Positions 1-10,815 of a DNA stretch of 64,000 bases are shown here, piece by piece (position 1 is the stretch's first letter; every line of letters starts with the position of its first letter). A model generated the notes under the pieces. That model was not told the DNA's origin. It saw only the letters and a list, made by a program, of their open reading frames with translations, and made no database searches. This DNA is from Parus major (Eukaryota; Chordata; Aves; Passeriformes; Paridae), in NCBI RefSeq assembly GCF_001522545.3, contig NC_031799.1, positions 39,633,265 to 39,697,264 of the forward strand. Reading direction: 5' to 3'. The position numbers and the translations under genes were made by a program.

Positions 1-1028
1 GCTGACATCTTGCGGTCACCAAGCCCTGTCTCCACTGTCAGCCTGCGCCAAGCTGGGCTCTGCCAGGCCCCAGGAGCTGCTCCGGGCTGGGCCAGGCCCT
101 CCCTCCCAGCGGCTGCCAGGCAGAGAGAGGGCCCCAGTGCAGCCTGAAATCCACCACTGTGACTGCTTCAGCCACTGCCCATGACCATCTGCAGGTCTGG
201 ACAAGATCTACCTCTTTCTCTGAACAGATGAGACCTGCAGGCCTTGATCCTCTCTCAAGGGAGAGAAAAGGACAGAGTGATGACGTGTAGAAGACAACAT
301 GAAGATACCAAGGTCAGTGATGAAGGAGTCAAGTCTCAGAAAGAGAATGAGGAGATGCTCTAGTATTGAGGCTGAAAGTTCTCTTGGTAAGGCCATGGAG
401 ATGGGCTATGATACACTAAAATATCCTCTTTAATTCATGAGAAGGTATGGGGCAATGGATATGGGGAGTATTCAAACTGTAGATGTGAGCAAAAGTATCC
501 ATGATGAAGCAAAATAGATGCTGAAGAGACTGTCATCCCATGAGAAGCTTGAACAGAAAGAAAGAGTGATGAAGAGCCTTCGTCCCCAGGGAGAGAAGAA
601 GACCTCTGTTCCCAGAGATGAAGATGATTGCAGAGACAGATGAAAAGAACCTTTGCCTTTGAATGGCTCATTCTTAAAATAATACCCCATAAGTTCACAT
701 GGTCCATTTATCTAGCTGTGGGAAGGCTCTGAAAATGGGAGGATCTTCACGATTGAAGATATTTTCCCCTGGGCAGCTGCTATTCATGGAAATGAAGATC
801 CATGAGAGAACTGTTTCTTGTGGAGAAGGCTCCATGGCATGGCAAGAGAGAACTCTTCTCCCTACAAGAGCTGATGAAAGACTATTGCAAAGCTGGTAAC
901 TGATTGAAAATCCCAGGTTTTGTCTCTATGTTAGCTGGAAAAGAAAAGAAGTTAGGCAGAGGGAGTAAAATTGTCCTGAAAGTTTTATTCTTATTCTTTT
1001 TTTTTATTCTTATTCTTTTATTTCTGTT

Positions 1029-1034
1029 AATAAA
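1029..1034 (+). promoter_or_regulatory. Polyadenylation signal of the outer LTR
   Basis: AATAAA lies in a T-rich context about 80 bases before the nested insertion. This is where the R/U5 part of the outer plus-strand LTR should be. It supports the plus orientation of that LTR. Confidence 0.5.
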
Positions 1035-1112
1035 ATTTTCTTCATACCTTTTAAATTTTGAGCCTGTTTTGCCCTCCTTCTAATCCATATCTCACAGCAA
1101 GAAATGAGCAAG

Positions 1113-1118
1113 TGCACT
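1113..1118. repeat. Target-site duplication, left copy (TGCACT)
   Basis: TGCACT sits immediately before the TG that begins the nested LTR. An identical copy lies at 1412-1417 directly after the LTR end. A 6-bp duplication is typical of alpha- and betaretrovirus-like (ERVK-group) integration. Confidence 0.75.
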
Positions 1119-1326
1119 TGTAGATAATATTTTATATATTAGTAAAGGCCTGTCTGCACAAACCAGCCTTTGGAATAAGTCGTAATATTAAAGGCTAAAG
1201 TCCTTAAAACCTTCCTGCAGAAGAGAGAGTAAAGCAAAACAATATCCTTGTGTATAGGAGAAAAAATGTAAACCTGTGTGTGTTAGCCAATAGTAACTTG
1301 CTTAGTCCGCGGACCCTGTAGAACCC

Positions 1327-1333
1327 TATAAAA
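1327..1333 (+). promoter_or_regulatory. TATA box of the nested LTR
   Basis: TATAAAA followed by GG, placed 18 bases before AATAAA in the 293-bp LTR. It would be the core promoter of the LTR. Whether it is active cannot be told from sequence. Confidence 0.6.
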
Positions 1334-1350
1334 GGTGTACTAAAGATAAA

Positions 1351-1356
1351 AATAAA
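1351..1356 (+). promoter_or_regulatory. Polyadenylation signal of the nested LTR
   Basis: AATAAA lies just downstream of the TATA box. This close packing is characteristic of LTRs with a short R region. Confidence 0.6.
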
Positions 1357-1411
1357 CAGTGTTCACGTTTACTTCTGTGAAGGCTGGTGAATAGCTGGCG
1401 GACTCTCAATA

Positions 1412-1417
1412 TGCACT
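1412..1417. repeat. Target-site duplication, right copy (TGCACT)
   Basis: Identical to 1113-1118 and directly abutting the 3' end of the nested LTR. Removing one copy plus the LTR joins the two halves of the outer LTR. Confidence 0.75.
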
Positions 1418-1448
1418 GGTGATTTTAGCCAGCCCTAAACCCACCACA

Positions 1449-1600
1449 TTATTTGGTGCGTTGGCTAGGAAACTTAAACTGGTGAACCTAAACCATTACA
1501 CTGAGGAAAAGCTCCTTTGGCATACCTTTGAGAAACAAATGACTGGCTTGTTCTGTGGGGAATGCAGCAGGGAGTCTGCTTAGAAACACCTGATATTCTT
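1449..1600 (+). mobile_element. Primer-binding-like site and leader scrap of the outer ERV
   Basis: Five bases after the LTR end there is TGGTGCGTTGGC (1454-1465). TGG just downstream of an LTR is the usual start of a retroviral primer-binding site, complementary to the CCA end of a tRNA. The following 130 or so bases read like untranslated leader. I see no gag-like frame afterwards, so the internal region is truncated. The right edge is approximate and the priming tRNA is not identified. Confidence 0.45.
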
Positions 1601-3767
1601 AAATCCCCCGGCATCAAGAAAAAAATATTTTAATTCTCTTTACATGAGTTAGTCCTGATCTGAATATGCAAGGATGGAGAGATTAAATCTGCTTGATTCA
1701 ACTTTGTTAACTTAATGTTTCTAACAGTATCTGCCATAGAAGGAGTTCAGCTCAGACTTATCAAACATTAACTATGCACTCAATAACTTTCAGACAATCC
1801 ATCTGTTCTTTTTCTTTGTTTTGTTTTGGGTTTTTTTAATAGTCCTTTCACCTGTTCCTTTCCAAAGAAAGGACAGTCTTCCACACATACGTGTGAGAAT
1901 GAATAATGAGGGTTCCATTTCTTTTTTTAAAATTTTTATTATTTCTACAGTTTTTGTCCTCTATCTTTTGCTTAAGGTTCCCTTGCAGGAATTACAAGAG
2001 ACTAAGTCCAGTTACTTAAAAGGTAACTTAACTAAAATATTTGTTTTGTAATGAAAACATGTTTCATCCTTTATCAACGACAAACACTTTCTTCTAAAAA
2101 CTTCACTGCAGAGAAAGAGGGTGAAAAAGCACCTGATTACCTGAAGATTTATAGAATTGAAAAGGGTTCTGATATCCACCTAGTTCCTTTCTGTCTTCTC
2201 TTTATTCAGTGCAAAAGAAGCTCCTTGCCTTGCCTTCTCAATGGAAACACTGGAAGATGAAATGTTCTAGTACAATAACATGTTGTTACAGATCCTTCAG
2301 GACAAGCAGCAGCTTTCCATCCCCTTAGCTGAGGAACCTCTCATATTTGACTAAGGATAGGCATTTTTTTCAAGTCTTGTAATTCCCACAGGCAACCACA
2401 ATAAGACTGAGATTTAGAATTCAGTGAAAAAAAATTCCATATATATTAAATCTTACATGCCTTTTGTACTTTGATACAGCTGGGTTCAGACTGCTGTCCT
2501 AATCACAGTCCACTTTGTCAGTTATGTCTTTGATGTTAGGCACAATTCAGAGTTTTTCACTCAGCTCTAGAATTCCAGAGAAAAATTAAGAGCTAGAGTG
2601 AATCAGTGAATCAGTCTTCAGTACTCTGTTTGAAACTTTAGCAATTTAAACCTGATAAGAACAAAATGTGTTCCCCTGTAGAAATGACTCTTTTCATATG
2701 GTTCATATGATGGGCAAGAAGGGAAATTATGTAAAGTCAGCACCATTGACTAAGTCTGAAGTTGACTTTAGAGGAGGTAAATTTGATAGAGAAACAATGA
2801 AGATAGGATAACTTGTGATCTTTCGAAAACATTGTGAAATACTTACTGATGGAAAGCCAAGGTTCAGCAGCCATTACTGATTGAAATCAAGAAGATTTCT
2901 TTGTATTTTCAGCTATCAGAAGTATCCATGGAATAAAAAAAAATGTGCAACAAAAGTTTAAGTCTAAGAAAAATTAAAATAAAAACAAATACCCAGTATC
3001 CAATGTCCTTCTATCCATTGTCTCCAATGTTTGAGCATTTTGATATAACTTTTTTTATTCTGTTATGCAGCTGTAGATTAACACCTGAATTCAAATAAAA
3101 AATTTGAGGAAAATCTTGAGAAAATATCTCTGCTTGAATTGAAAAACTACAAATGGTCAAGATTTCCTATACAACAGAAGTAGATTTAGTATTCCCATGC
3201 CTTTCCACTCGTTGGATGTTTTTGCAATTTCTTATGGGAGTTCTGAAAATCTTTATTTTAAAGTGTAGCATTTGAAATAAACTTGTATACTTAATCTGTC
3301 CTAGGCATGCCACACACAGAATGAATGAGAGTCCTCTCAGTTTGGACACCAAATAGAAAATAGTTGTTTGAAAAAATTTCAATATTTTGTTCTGTAGAAT
3401 TTCTCTCATTTTTTCAGACAGACTCTTAAGTTTAACATTAGCATGGAAATGTAAAAAAAACAAGTCTAGTTATTAGGCCCAATGCTACCTTACTATATAT
3501 ATTATTGAAGGAAGCTGTATTTTTTCACAGTTAGTTTCTGATGTCCATTTTATTCAAGAATTTCAACGGTTCCTATTTTCCAAACATATACAGGCAAGAC
3601 AAGCATTCTGGTTACATGTCCAACCTACACAAACCTTTCTGTTTTTTCAAAGAAGTGCAAAGTTCTGTAGATTCACAGTTCTCCTTTAATGGAAACAATC
3701 ACCAAACACTGCTGTTCAGTTTGCAGTTAAGTAAATTCACACTGGATTCAAATAAACAAGTGTTTTT
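1601..3767. other. AT-rich sequence without recognised features
   Basis: No repeat family or coding region is recognised. Short open frames (for example 1821-2051 and 2051-2260 on the plus strand) have biased, low-complexity composition and no recognisable domain. Confidence 0.6.
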
Positions 3768-3768
3768 C

Positions 3769-3826
<58 letters not shown>
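3768..3826. repeat. (ATCT)n microsatellite
   Basis: About 15 near-perfect tandem copies of a tetranucleotide. The [12 protein letters not shown] open frame across it is a translation of the repeat and not a gene. Confidence 0.95.
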
Positions 3827-3916
3827 TAAAGTATATATAACTATACATCTATATATCTATATATCTATCTATATGGATACATACATATATATACACATAG
3901 ATATATATTTATACAA

Positions 3917-3959
<43 letters not shown>

Positions 3960-3960
3960 T
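3827..3960. repeat. Degenerate AT-rich / (TA)n tract
   Basis: Interrupted TATC/TATA-type repeats lead into a clean (TA)n run at about 3925-3955. It continues the preceding tetranucleotide and probably evolved with it as one compound repeat. Confidence 0.85.
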
Positions 3961-6304
3961 GTATCTTTCCCTGTTCACCCTAAAAGCAATAATTAATTGA
4001 AGATTTCCCATTGCATTCTGTTCTCATGCTGAAGCTTCATCCCCCTGTGTGTGTGCTGATCAATATGCTCTTAGCGTGGACAACCAGCAAATTCTGAACA
4101 GAGCAGTCTTACTACGTAAAGCCTTGGCAGGCTTCACATTTCAGTGAAGAGTGTTCACTTTCTGATCAAAGCTTGGAAATAATCCACTGGAACTGAAAGG
4201 ACTATTATTCTGGTCTGACTGATGAACAGACAACATGAAAGAAATAGAAATGTTTATGAAAGAAAGAAATTTGTGTGTTTGTAAAGATCACTCCTTAAGA
4301 GAGCTTACATTCAAAAAAAGTATCAATATTACAATACTTACATTGGCAAGTCACAAAGGATTGCCCATATGCATGTTTGATATATTTCTGCCTGAAGTGG
4401 CATGCTTGCCAAAAAGTAATTATAGACAAAGAACACACAGAGAAAAAATGTGTATAAATAATGAAGCTACAGTGACAGGTTTTGTATAAGAGAGAAAAAC
4501 TGACAAACAACAAACCTCTAAAATGTGAGAATATATTAATTCAAACAATTGATGTCAGTATAATTGTAGATCTTGTCTTCTCATCTTGCAATGTTATCTA
4601 TGCAGACAGAGAACATGTTTTCAGTTTCCATTCTTAAATTTAGAATCTGCAAATATAACAGCATGGGTTTTTTTAGCTTGCAAACAACAGCTTTTTTTTC
4701 AAGTGCAGTGCGATGCCTCCTATTTCTGAAGGCTGCCATATAGACTTCAATAGTCATCTCATTAGAATTTTGCAGTATATCAGACTTTTTTTCTACATAA
4801 GTCTCACAAACTCCTCTTTCTCACTTTTGACATGATACACTGCTAGGCAACACAGGTATTTGCACAGTAACAAACTAGATCACAAATTGATAGGCCTGAA
4901 AAACACTGTGCAAAATCTATTTTTTCCCCCAAACTTGTTTCTAACTCAGATCAATTTATTGATCTGGCTTTTCACATGGCCACACAAAAACCTATGCTGG
5001 CACACACATGGAGATGTTTGAGAACAGATAGCTGATTTCCCAAAGGAACAGCAATGACCTTGTCAGTAATTTTGCCCATTCTTGTCAGAAAGAACTTATT
5101 ATAACAGCCTTCATATTAGTGAATTGAAACTTCCTAATGATAACAGATATTTCTGATCTTAGGAGAACTACAGATATTAATTAATTATTATTTTAAAAAA
5201 TGTTTTTTGTTCTTTCCATTCTTAACAAAGCATTTTCACCAGGTGGGTTTTTCCTTATCCAGAAGAAAAAGACAAACTTAACAGCAAGAACTGATGTTTA
5301 TAAATTGTCATAATTTTATTGGGGAAGGGGGGAGGGGGGATGTTGCCTTGCCTTTTTTTTATTTTTACTGAAAATTTACTGTTACAAATATGCTACAACA
5401 CCAGCCCTCTGATGTTAACATCTACAGTAGAGCAGTTCTGTACTTGGAGGAAACCAGATAGGAACTCAAGAAAATCAAGCACTTTTCAGTCCCCTACAAT
5501 CAGAATGCACTGAAGGAACAGTTTCCAAGCTTAATCCGTCAGCTGAAGACTAGATACAGATTCTGATTTCATTCATACCAGAGATTTAATTGGTCTCATT
5601 TACCACAATCCAGTTTTCCTTTATCACTTTATTTTGCTTCTAGGATGGAAAACATGTTTCTGCACTTCTGTTGAATGCAATCTGTGTCTAAAAGGGGACT
5701 ATACAAATAGTCATGTATGAAAAGCAAACACTTGCAAATGTGTATGGCTGATATGAACCTTTTGATTAGGAACTTGGGGGAATAAGCTAGTATCCATGGA
5801 AACTCATTGCTTCAGAGATTACAAGGCTGCTAAAAGGCTGCAGAGAGTAAAAAAACCATGCTGTATCACCTGCCTAAAACAAGTTGATACATGAACAAAA
5901 ATTCTATCTTCAAGTAAGCAAAAGCAGAAAACAAAGTTAACCTTGTTTATTCAGTTATCATTAATCATTCAATATTTCTCCACATGATTTATCCCATTTC
6001 CTACCTAGCTGAGGAAACCAGCAAGAATGTCAGTATACTGTGCTGAAGTTCAGCCATTACAGCCCTGGCTCATAACAGGCATAGAACAAAAGTTCTGGTC
6101 ATGCTGAAAGGGCTTCGGCAGTTTCTGTCTTACATAATTAAATTCAATGTTAATAATAACTGATATATTAACTGATCTTAACTGATAATATTAACTATAA
6201 GTTTCAATGCACTTACTGCATCAACAATATATGGAAGACAAATAAATTTGCACATTTTAAAAAGTAGAAGTTTTTTAGAGGAATTGATAGCTAGAGTGAC
6301 CTAC
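3961..6304. other. AT-rich sequence without recognised features
   Basis: Apart from a short G-run (about 5320-5340) I see nothing here. No repeat family or coding frame is recognised. Confidence 0.55.
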
Positions 6305-7440
6305 CTAGCATGGGTTTAGGGAGTCCTACTTGACAAACCAGATCTCCTTTTATAACTCAGAAACACATCCATAGGACAAGGGAAAGACTTTTCTTGTTGT
6401 CTACCTGGACTTCAGCAAAACCTTTGATACAGTCAATGCAGTCTCACACAGCATTATCCTGGAGAAGCTGGCAGTCCATGGCATGGACAGGTGCTCTCTT
6501 CATTGTGTTCAAAACTGTCCAAATGGTTAATACCTTCATCAATGATCTGGATAAAGGGATTGTGTGCATCCTTCATAAGTCCAAAGGTGACATCAATTGT
6601 TGATTTTCTGGAGGGTAGGAAGGCCTTGTGAAGGAGTCTGGACAGGCTGGATAGATGGGCAGAGGCCAATTCTGTGAAGTTCAAGAAGGCCAAGTGCTGG
6701 GTTCTGCCCCTGTGTCACAACAGCCCCAAGCAGGTCTTCAGGCTGAGGGTGGAGCAACTGTAGAGGTGACTGATAGGAAAGGACCTGAGGGTGCTGGTGA
6801 CAGCAGCTGAACATGAGCCAGCTGTGCCCAGGTGGCCAAGAAGGCCAATGGTATCCTGGTCTGTATCAGCAATAGTGTGGCCAGCAGGAGCAGGACAGTG
6901 ATTGTCCTCCTGTACTCGGCACTGGTGAGGCCACACCTCAAATCCTGGGTTCTATTCTGGGCCCTGCAGTTCATAAAAGACACCAAGAAGCTGAAGCATG
7001 TCGAGAGAAGGACAAGAGACGTGATGAAAGGTCTAGAGAGTAGGTCAGATGGGGGGCAAGTGGGGGACCTGGGGTTATTTAGCCTGGAGGAAAGGAGGCT
7101 CAGGGATGAACTTATCACTCTGCAACTGCCAGAAAGGAGGGTTCAGCTGGGTGGGGATTGGCCTCTTCTCCCAGGAAAAAAGTGTCAAGACAGCAGGAAA
7201 TAGCCTCAAGCTGCACCAGAGGTTATTCAGGTTGGACATCAGAAAGAATTTCTTCATGAAATTCTGTCAAGGTTTGGAAAGGGCTGCCCAGAGAGGTGGT
7301 GGAGTCACCATGCTTACAAGTTGTTCAAAAAACGACTGAACATGGCGCTCAGTGCCTTGGCAGTTAATTGATGTGGTGGTGTTTGATCAAAGGTTGACTT
7401 TTCCAACCTTATTTGCTCTGGCAATCTGAGACACACTTGT
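6305..7440 (+). mobile_element. CR1 LINE, 5'-truncated, ORF2 remnant
   Basis: The sequence runs through the CR1 reverse-transcriptase ORF2 to its 3' end. A segment at 6395-6440 encodes a degraded version of the VYLDFSKAFDTV motif of the RT domain. A frame at 6832-7203 begins AKKANGIL and has the SALVRPHL and [10 protein letters not shown] motifs typical of the CR1 ORF2 C-terminus. Stops, frameshifts and an internal deletion (about 6510-6530, joining distant ORF2 parts) make it inactive. The tail at about 7390-7430 matches the CR1 3' UTR but lacks the usual ATTCTATG repeats. Confidence 0.92.
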
Positions 7441-7476
7441 GAATTTTGTGAATTTTGAGTCTAAATTGACTATAAA

Positions 7477-7552
7477 GTTATGAATGAATGAATGAATGAA
7501 TAAATGAATGAATGAATGAATGAAATAATTAATTAATTAATTATATTTTTTT
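7477..7552. repeat. (TGAA)n then (ATTA)n microsatellite
   Basis: Tetranucleotide copies (GAATGAATGAAT, one variant AATA) are followed by a short ATTA run. It lies just past the CR1 3' end, where microsatellites often grow from LINE tails. Confidence 0.9.
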
Positions 7553-9486
7553 AAATTTTACAGGGAACATTCAAGAACCTCACTACCAGGAACCCTAAAA
7601 GACCTCTAAGGCTACAACTAGCTTTAGCCTATAAGCAGACACAAAACTACTGTCTAATCACCCTCAAGTGAAAAAAATGTCATGGATAGCAAAACAGTTC
7701 TGCAGTCATTCTCACAGTGAGATGTTCCATTGACCTCAAAGAAAGTTTTGCTCAGTAAAGCAAAATTTGTCTATTCAAAGAATAGCGAAATAAAGGAACC
7801 CCAGAGAGTGCATAGAACAAAATAAAAATAAGTTATAAGTTTTTGTTTATAGATATGTTTCTGAGCTGTCTGTTCCAATTAAGGGATTTTGTGATTTAAT
7901 TAAGGTAGAGATTGGGGTTTTTGCCTCATCAGCTTTTACATGCCCCATTAACTGAAAGAACAATACAGGCAAGACACCACATAGGTACGTACTGTCCAGA
8001 TACATAGTCCTGAGGTATTGTTTGTGCACAAACACACATATATGAATACATACCAATACATATATACTTATGTATAATAATATTTACACATGCTGTCTTA
8101 ACAACACACTATTGTATCTCAGCAACTACATAAAGCTTTCTTGTCTCTCAGTATAAATCATTATTTCCACTCTAAACAACATAGTTTGCAACCAACACTA
8201 GTCATCAGCTGACACATAGGGATATCACTTGTGCTGATTATCTGTTTCCAGTTTACAAACATCTGAACACTGAGTGGCTTTTGAGACTGAAAATGAGTGA
8301 CATACTAACTGTATTTACATAAGTGTTGTGATGTGATGCCTACTGCTTTACCAAAAATGTTCAACAAAAGGAAAATGTAGAGTTCTTACTCATGAAAAGA
8401 AAGACATTTCCTGCCTCGAAACAGACATTTTACACTGCATCTAGTGAGAGATACAAGCCAGTGGTAGTTATTTGACTGATCTTTTATTACAACCCCTACT
8501 GTTAAAGAGCTAATGGCTAGAAAATGAGCTGCAAGCTGAGTGCAGCTAGAAATTTCTCCAATTGTTTATGTGTAACCAATTATATTAAGAGCTTTTAGTA
8601 AACATTGCTCATTATAATCCATTTCCCTGAAGAAATGTCATTTTCAAATGAATATTTAAATGCAGTTTTAGGTTTTGCTCCCTTTTCAAGAAAATTTTAA
8701 TGCAAAAGAGATACAGATATACAAACAGTCCATTAGAAAATATGGAAAGAAATAGAAGTTACTCTGCAGGATGAAGTGGTGAATTAACAGACTAATCTAA
8801 TCTAATCTAATACTACTACACCTCACATCACCAGCATAGTTATCAAGGGGCTTTAAGACTAGGTTCCTTGTAATTTCATTATATTAATTCTTAATGACTC
8901 CAGGTATAATTCTGCTGACAACCTGAACATCAAATTCAGCAAACAGCAAATCCGTCATCTGGACTAGCCACCCTTTAATAAGACATGAGTAGTATTTACA
9001 GAGTTCAGGTATGCAGAATGTTTTCTAAACTCAGATGCCTCCATAGATACCAATTAAAAAAAAAAAAAGTTTCTTCATATCTTCTATAATGTAAAACAGC
9101 ATACTCACTATATGAGTATGCCTTGACCACTCAGTTCCCATATTCTGTGGCCTTGACCACCTATGTTCCCATATTTAACTTTTCTGGAAATTTAGCAAGC
9201 TTATCCAACCATATTGCAGAAAAACAGATAGATTTTTATGCTATTCATAATAAAGTTAGAATTCTTTGAACATAAACTCTGCAGAAGTTCTGAACTAGCA
9301 ATATCTGTAGTTGACATTGCCATGTGTACAAAGCACTTGCAAGAAACACTTTTAAGGGGACTGATTTACAATTATTAGTGAGTCTTATGTTGTGGTCAGT
9401 ATTAGCTCTAGTCATCACTGCTGTTATCTTACCCTGTGGACACTTTTGAGCACCACAATATAAAAAAGACATTGAGCATTATATAG
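7553..9486. other. AT-rich sequence with one short (CTAAT)n run
   Basis: No repeat family or gene is recognised. A four-copy (CTAAT) pentanucleotide run lies at 8791-8812 and an A-run at about 9055-9068. Confidence 0.55.
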
Positions 9487-9897
9487 TGTCCAAAGAAGAG
9501 CAGCAAGGATGGTGAAGGACCTCGAGGGGAAGATGTATGAGGAGCGGCTGAGGTCATTTGGTCTGTTCAGCCTGGAGGAGACTGAGGACAGAACTCACTG
9601 CAGTTGCAGCTTCCTAATGAGAGGAAGAGGTGGGGAAGGCATTGATCTCTTCTCTGTGGTGACCAGTGACAGAACACCAGGACCTGAGGTTGCGTCAGGG
9701 GAGGTTTAAGTTGGATATCAGGAAAGGATTTTTCACCAAGAGGGTTACTGGGCACTGGAACAGGCTCCCCAGGGCAATGGTCACAGCTTCAGCCTGACAG
9801 AGTTCAAGAAGTCCTCTCAGACACATGGAATGCCATTGGACTTGATGATCCTTGTGGGTCCCTTCCAACTTAGCACATATTCTGTGATTCTGTGGTC
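9487..9897 (+). mobile_element. CR1 LINE 3' fragment
   Basis: Starts within the ORF2 C-terminus (the RAARMVKDLEG and LRSFGLFSLEET region). It continues through the degraded RQGRFKLDIRKGFFTKRVTGHWNR-equivalent segment into the 3' UTR (GGACTTGATGATCCTTGTGG) and ends in CR1-like TTCTGTGATTCTGTG. It is 5'-truncated and frameshifted. The tail sequence differs from the copy at 6305, so it belongs to another CR1 subfamily. Confidence 0.93.
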
Positions 9898-10720
9898 TGG
9901 AGGATTATCTAAGCCTGTACAAATATAATACAACTGTACAAAGTGTTCAAGTATTCTGACATTTGCTTTGGCTCTAACTCAGAATCTGTGTTTTGTCAGA
10001 GTTTTTTCTTGCTGGTGCTCTTCATAATGTTATTACCTTATTTTTGTCCTTTCTGTATATTCTGGTCTTCTATTTTCTTATATCTCTTATAAATACAGAA
10101 ACAAAAATAAATCTGACCACAGTAAGATTTTGACTTGATAAGCAATAGCACAGCATCACATCTCAAACCCAGACTGCAAAATTTTGCTAAGAACATAAAT
10201 AGAGGAAGACTCCAGACTACCAGTAGAATATACTATGAAGTAAGTATTTTGTGGCTTGATGAACTAGATAGATGACAAAAGCTTAAGAAAGACAGAGTGG
10301 TTTAAGGCCATGGTGTTGCACTGCTGACACTGATGTATGTAAACAGATATCATAAATAAATGTGTGGAAAGGCAGATTGCTAAACAAAAGATAGAGGTGG
10401 TTGATGCAGAGCAGCATTGAGGAGGTACCCCTCAGGACCATGGAAGACAAATGTGGTGAATAAGAAATCACCATATATAATCTTGACTACTTTATCTTCA
10501 CAGCTATTTTGTGATTTTGGCCTCACAAAATATAAATTCAGCATAATAATATATGCTAAAATAATAAATTTTGCTATATTTGAAGATTTCTAGGCAATAA
10601 CTGTAACTGAAGAACTAAGAAAAACCATGAAAACATTCACAAATTATACAAAACTACCTGAATAGAAACAATGTGTCCATAGGGAGAGATAAAGGTTTTA
10701 CATATTATATAAACATGTCT
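9898..10720. other. AT-rich sequence without recognised features
   Basis: No repeat family or gene is recognised. Confidence 0.55.
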
Positions 10721-10815
10721 ATTGTATATATATATATGTATATATATATATGTGTGTGTGTGTGTGTATGTATGTATGTGTGTATATATACATGTTTACA
10801 TGTATATATATACTC
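10721..10815. repeat. (TA)n/(TG)n compound microsatellite
   Basis: TATATA runs flank a (TG) run at about 10750-10765 and a TATG run. Alternating purine-pyrimidine sequence of this kind can adopt unusual helical forms. Confidence 0.9.

Larger units (their letters stand above)
1119..1411 (+). mobile_element. Nested solo LTR, ERVK or alpharetrovirus-like, 293 bp
   Basis: The element begins TGTAGATAAT and ends CTCTCAATA, so the expected terminal CA seems mutated to TA. Plus-strand promoter signals are in the right order: a TATA box (TATAAAA, 1327-1333) and AATAAA (1351-1356) only about 20 bases later. That spacing implies a very short R region, as in alpharetroviral LTRs. Exact 6-bp duplications flank it. 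No internal retroviral sequence accompanies it, so it is best read as a solo LTR left by recombination between two LTRs. It inserted into the outer LTR and is therefore younger than it. Confidence 0.75.
1..1448 (+). mobile_element. ERVL-like long terminal repeat, interrupted by a second LTR
   Basis: A GC-rich start (about 1-200) passes into purine-rich sequence and then a T-rich stretch with a polyadenylation signal AATAAA at 1029-1034. The segment after it (about 1040-1112) resembles the 3' part of avian ERVL-type LTRs as I remember them. The LTR resumes at 1418 after a nested insertion and ends in CCACCACA at 1441-1448, shortly before a TGG-starting primer-binding-like site. The left edge is uncertain and may lie outside the window. 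No coding frame is expected here; the short open frames on either strand are incidental. The exact family is not established. Confidence 0.6.

Noticed and set aside
1989..2022. 34-nt splice-like pair (CTTGCAG ... GTAACT)
   Set aside because: Poor pyrimidine tract and non-consensus donor. Expected by chance in this much sequence.
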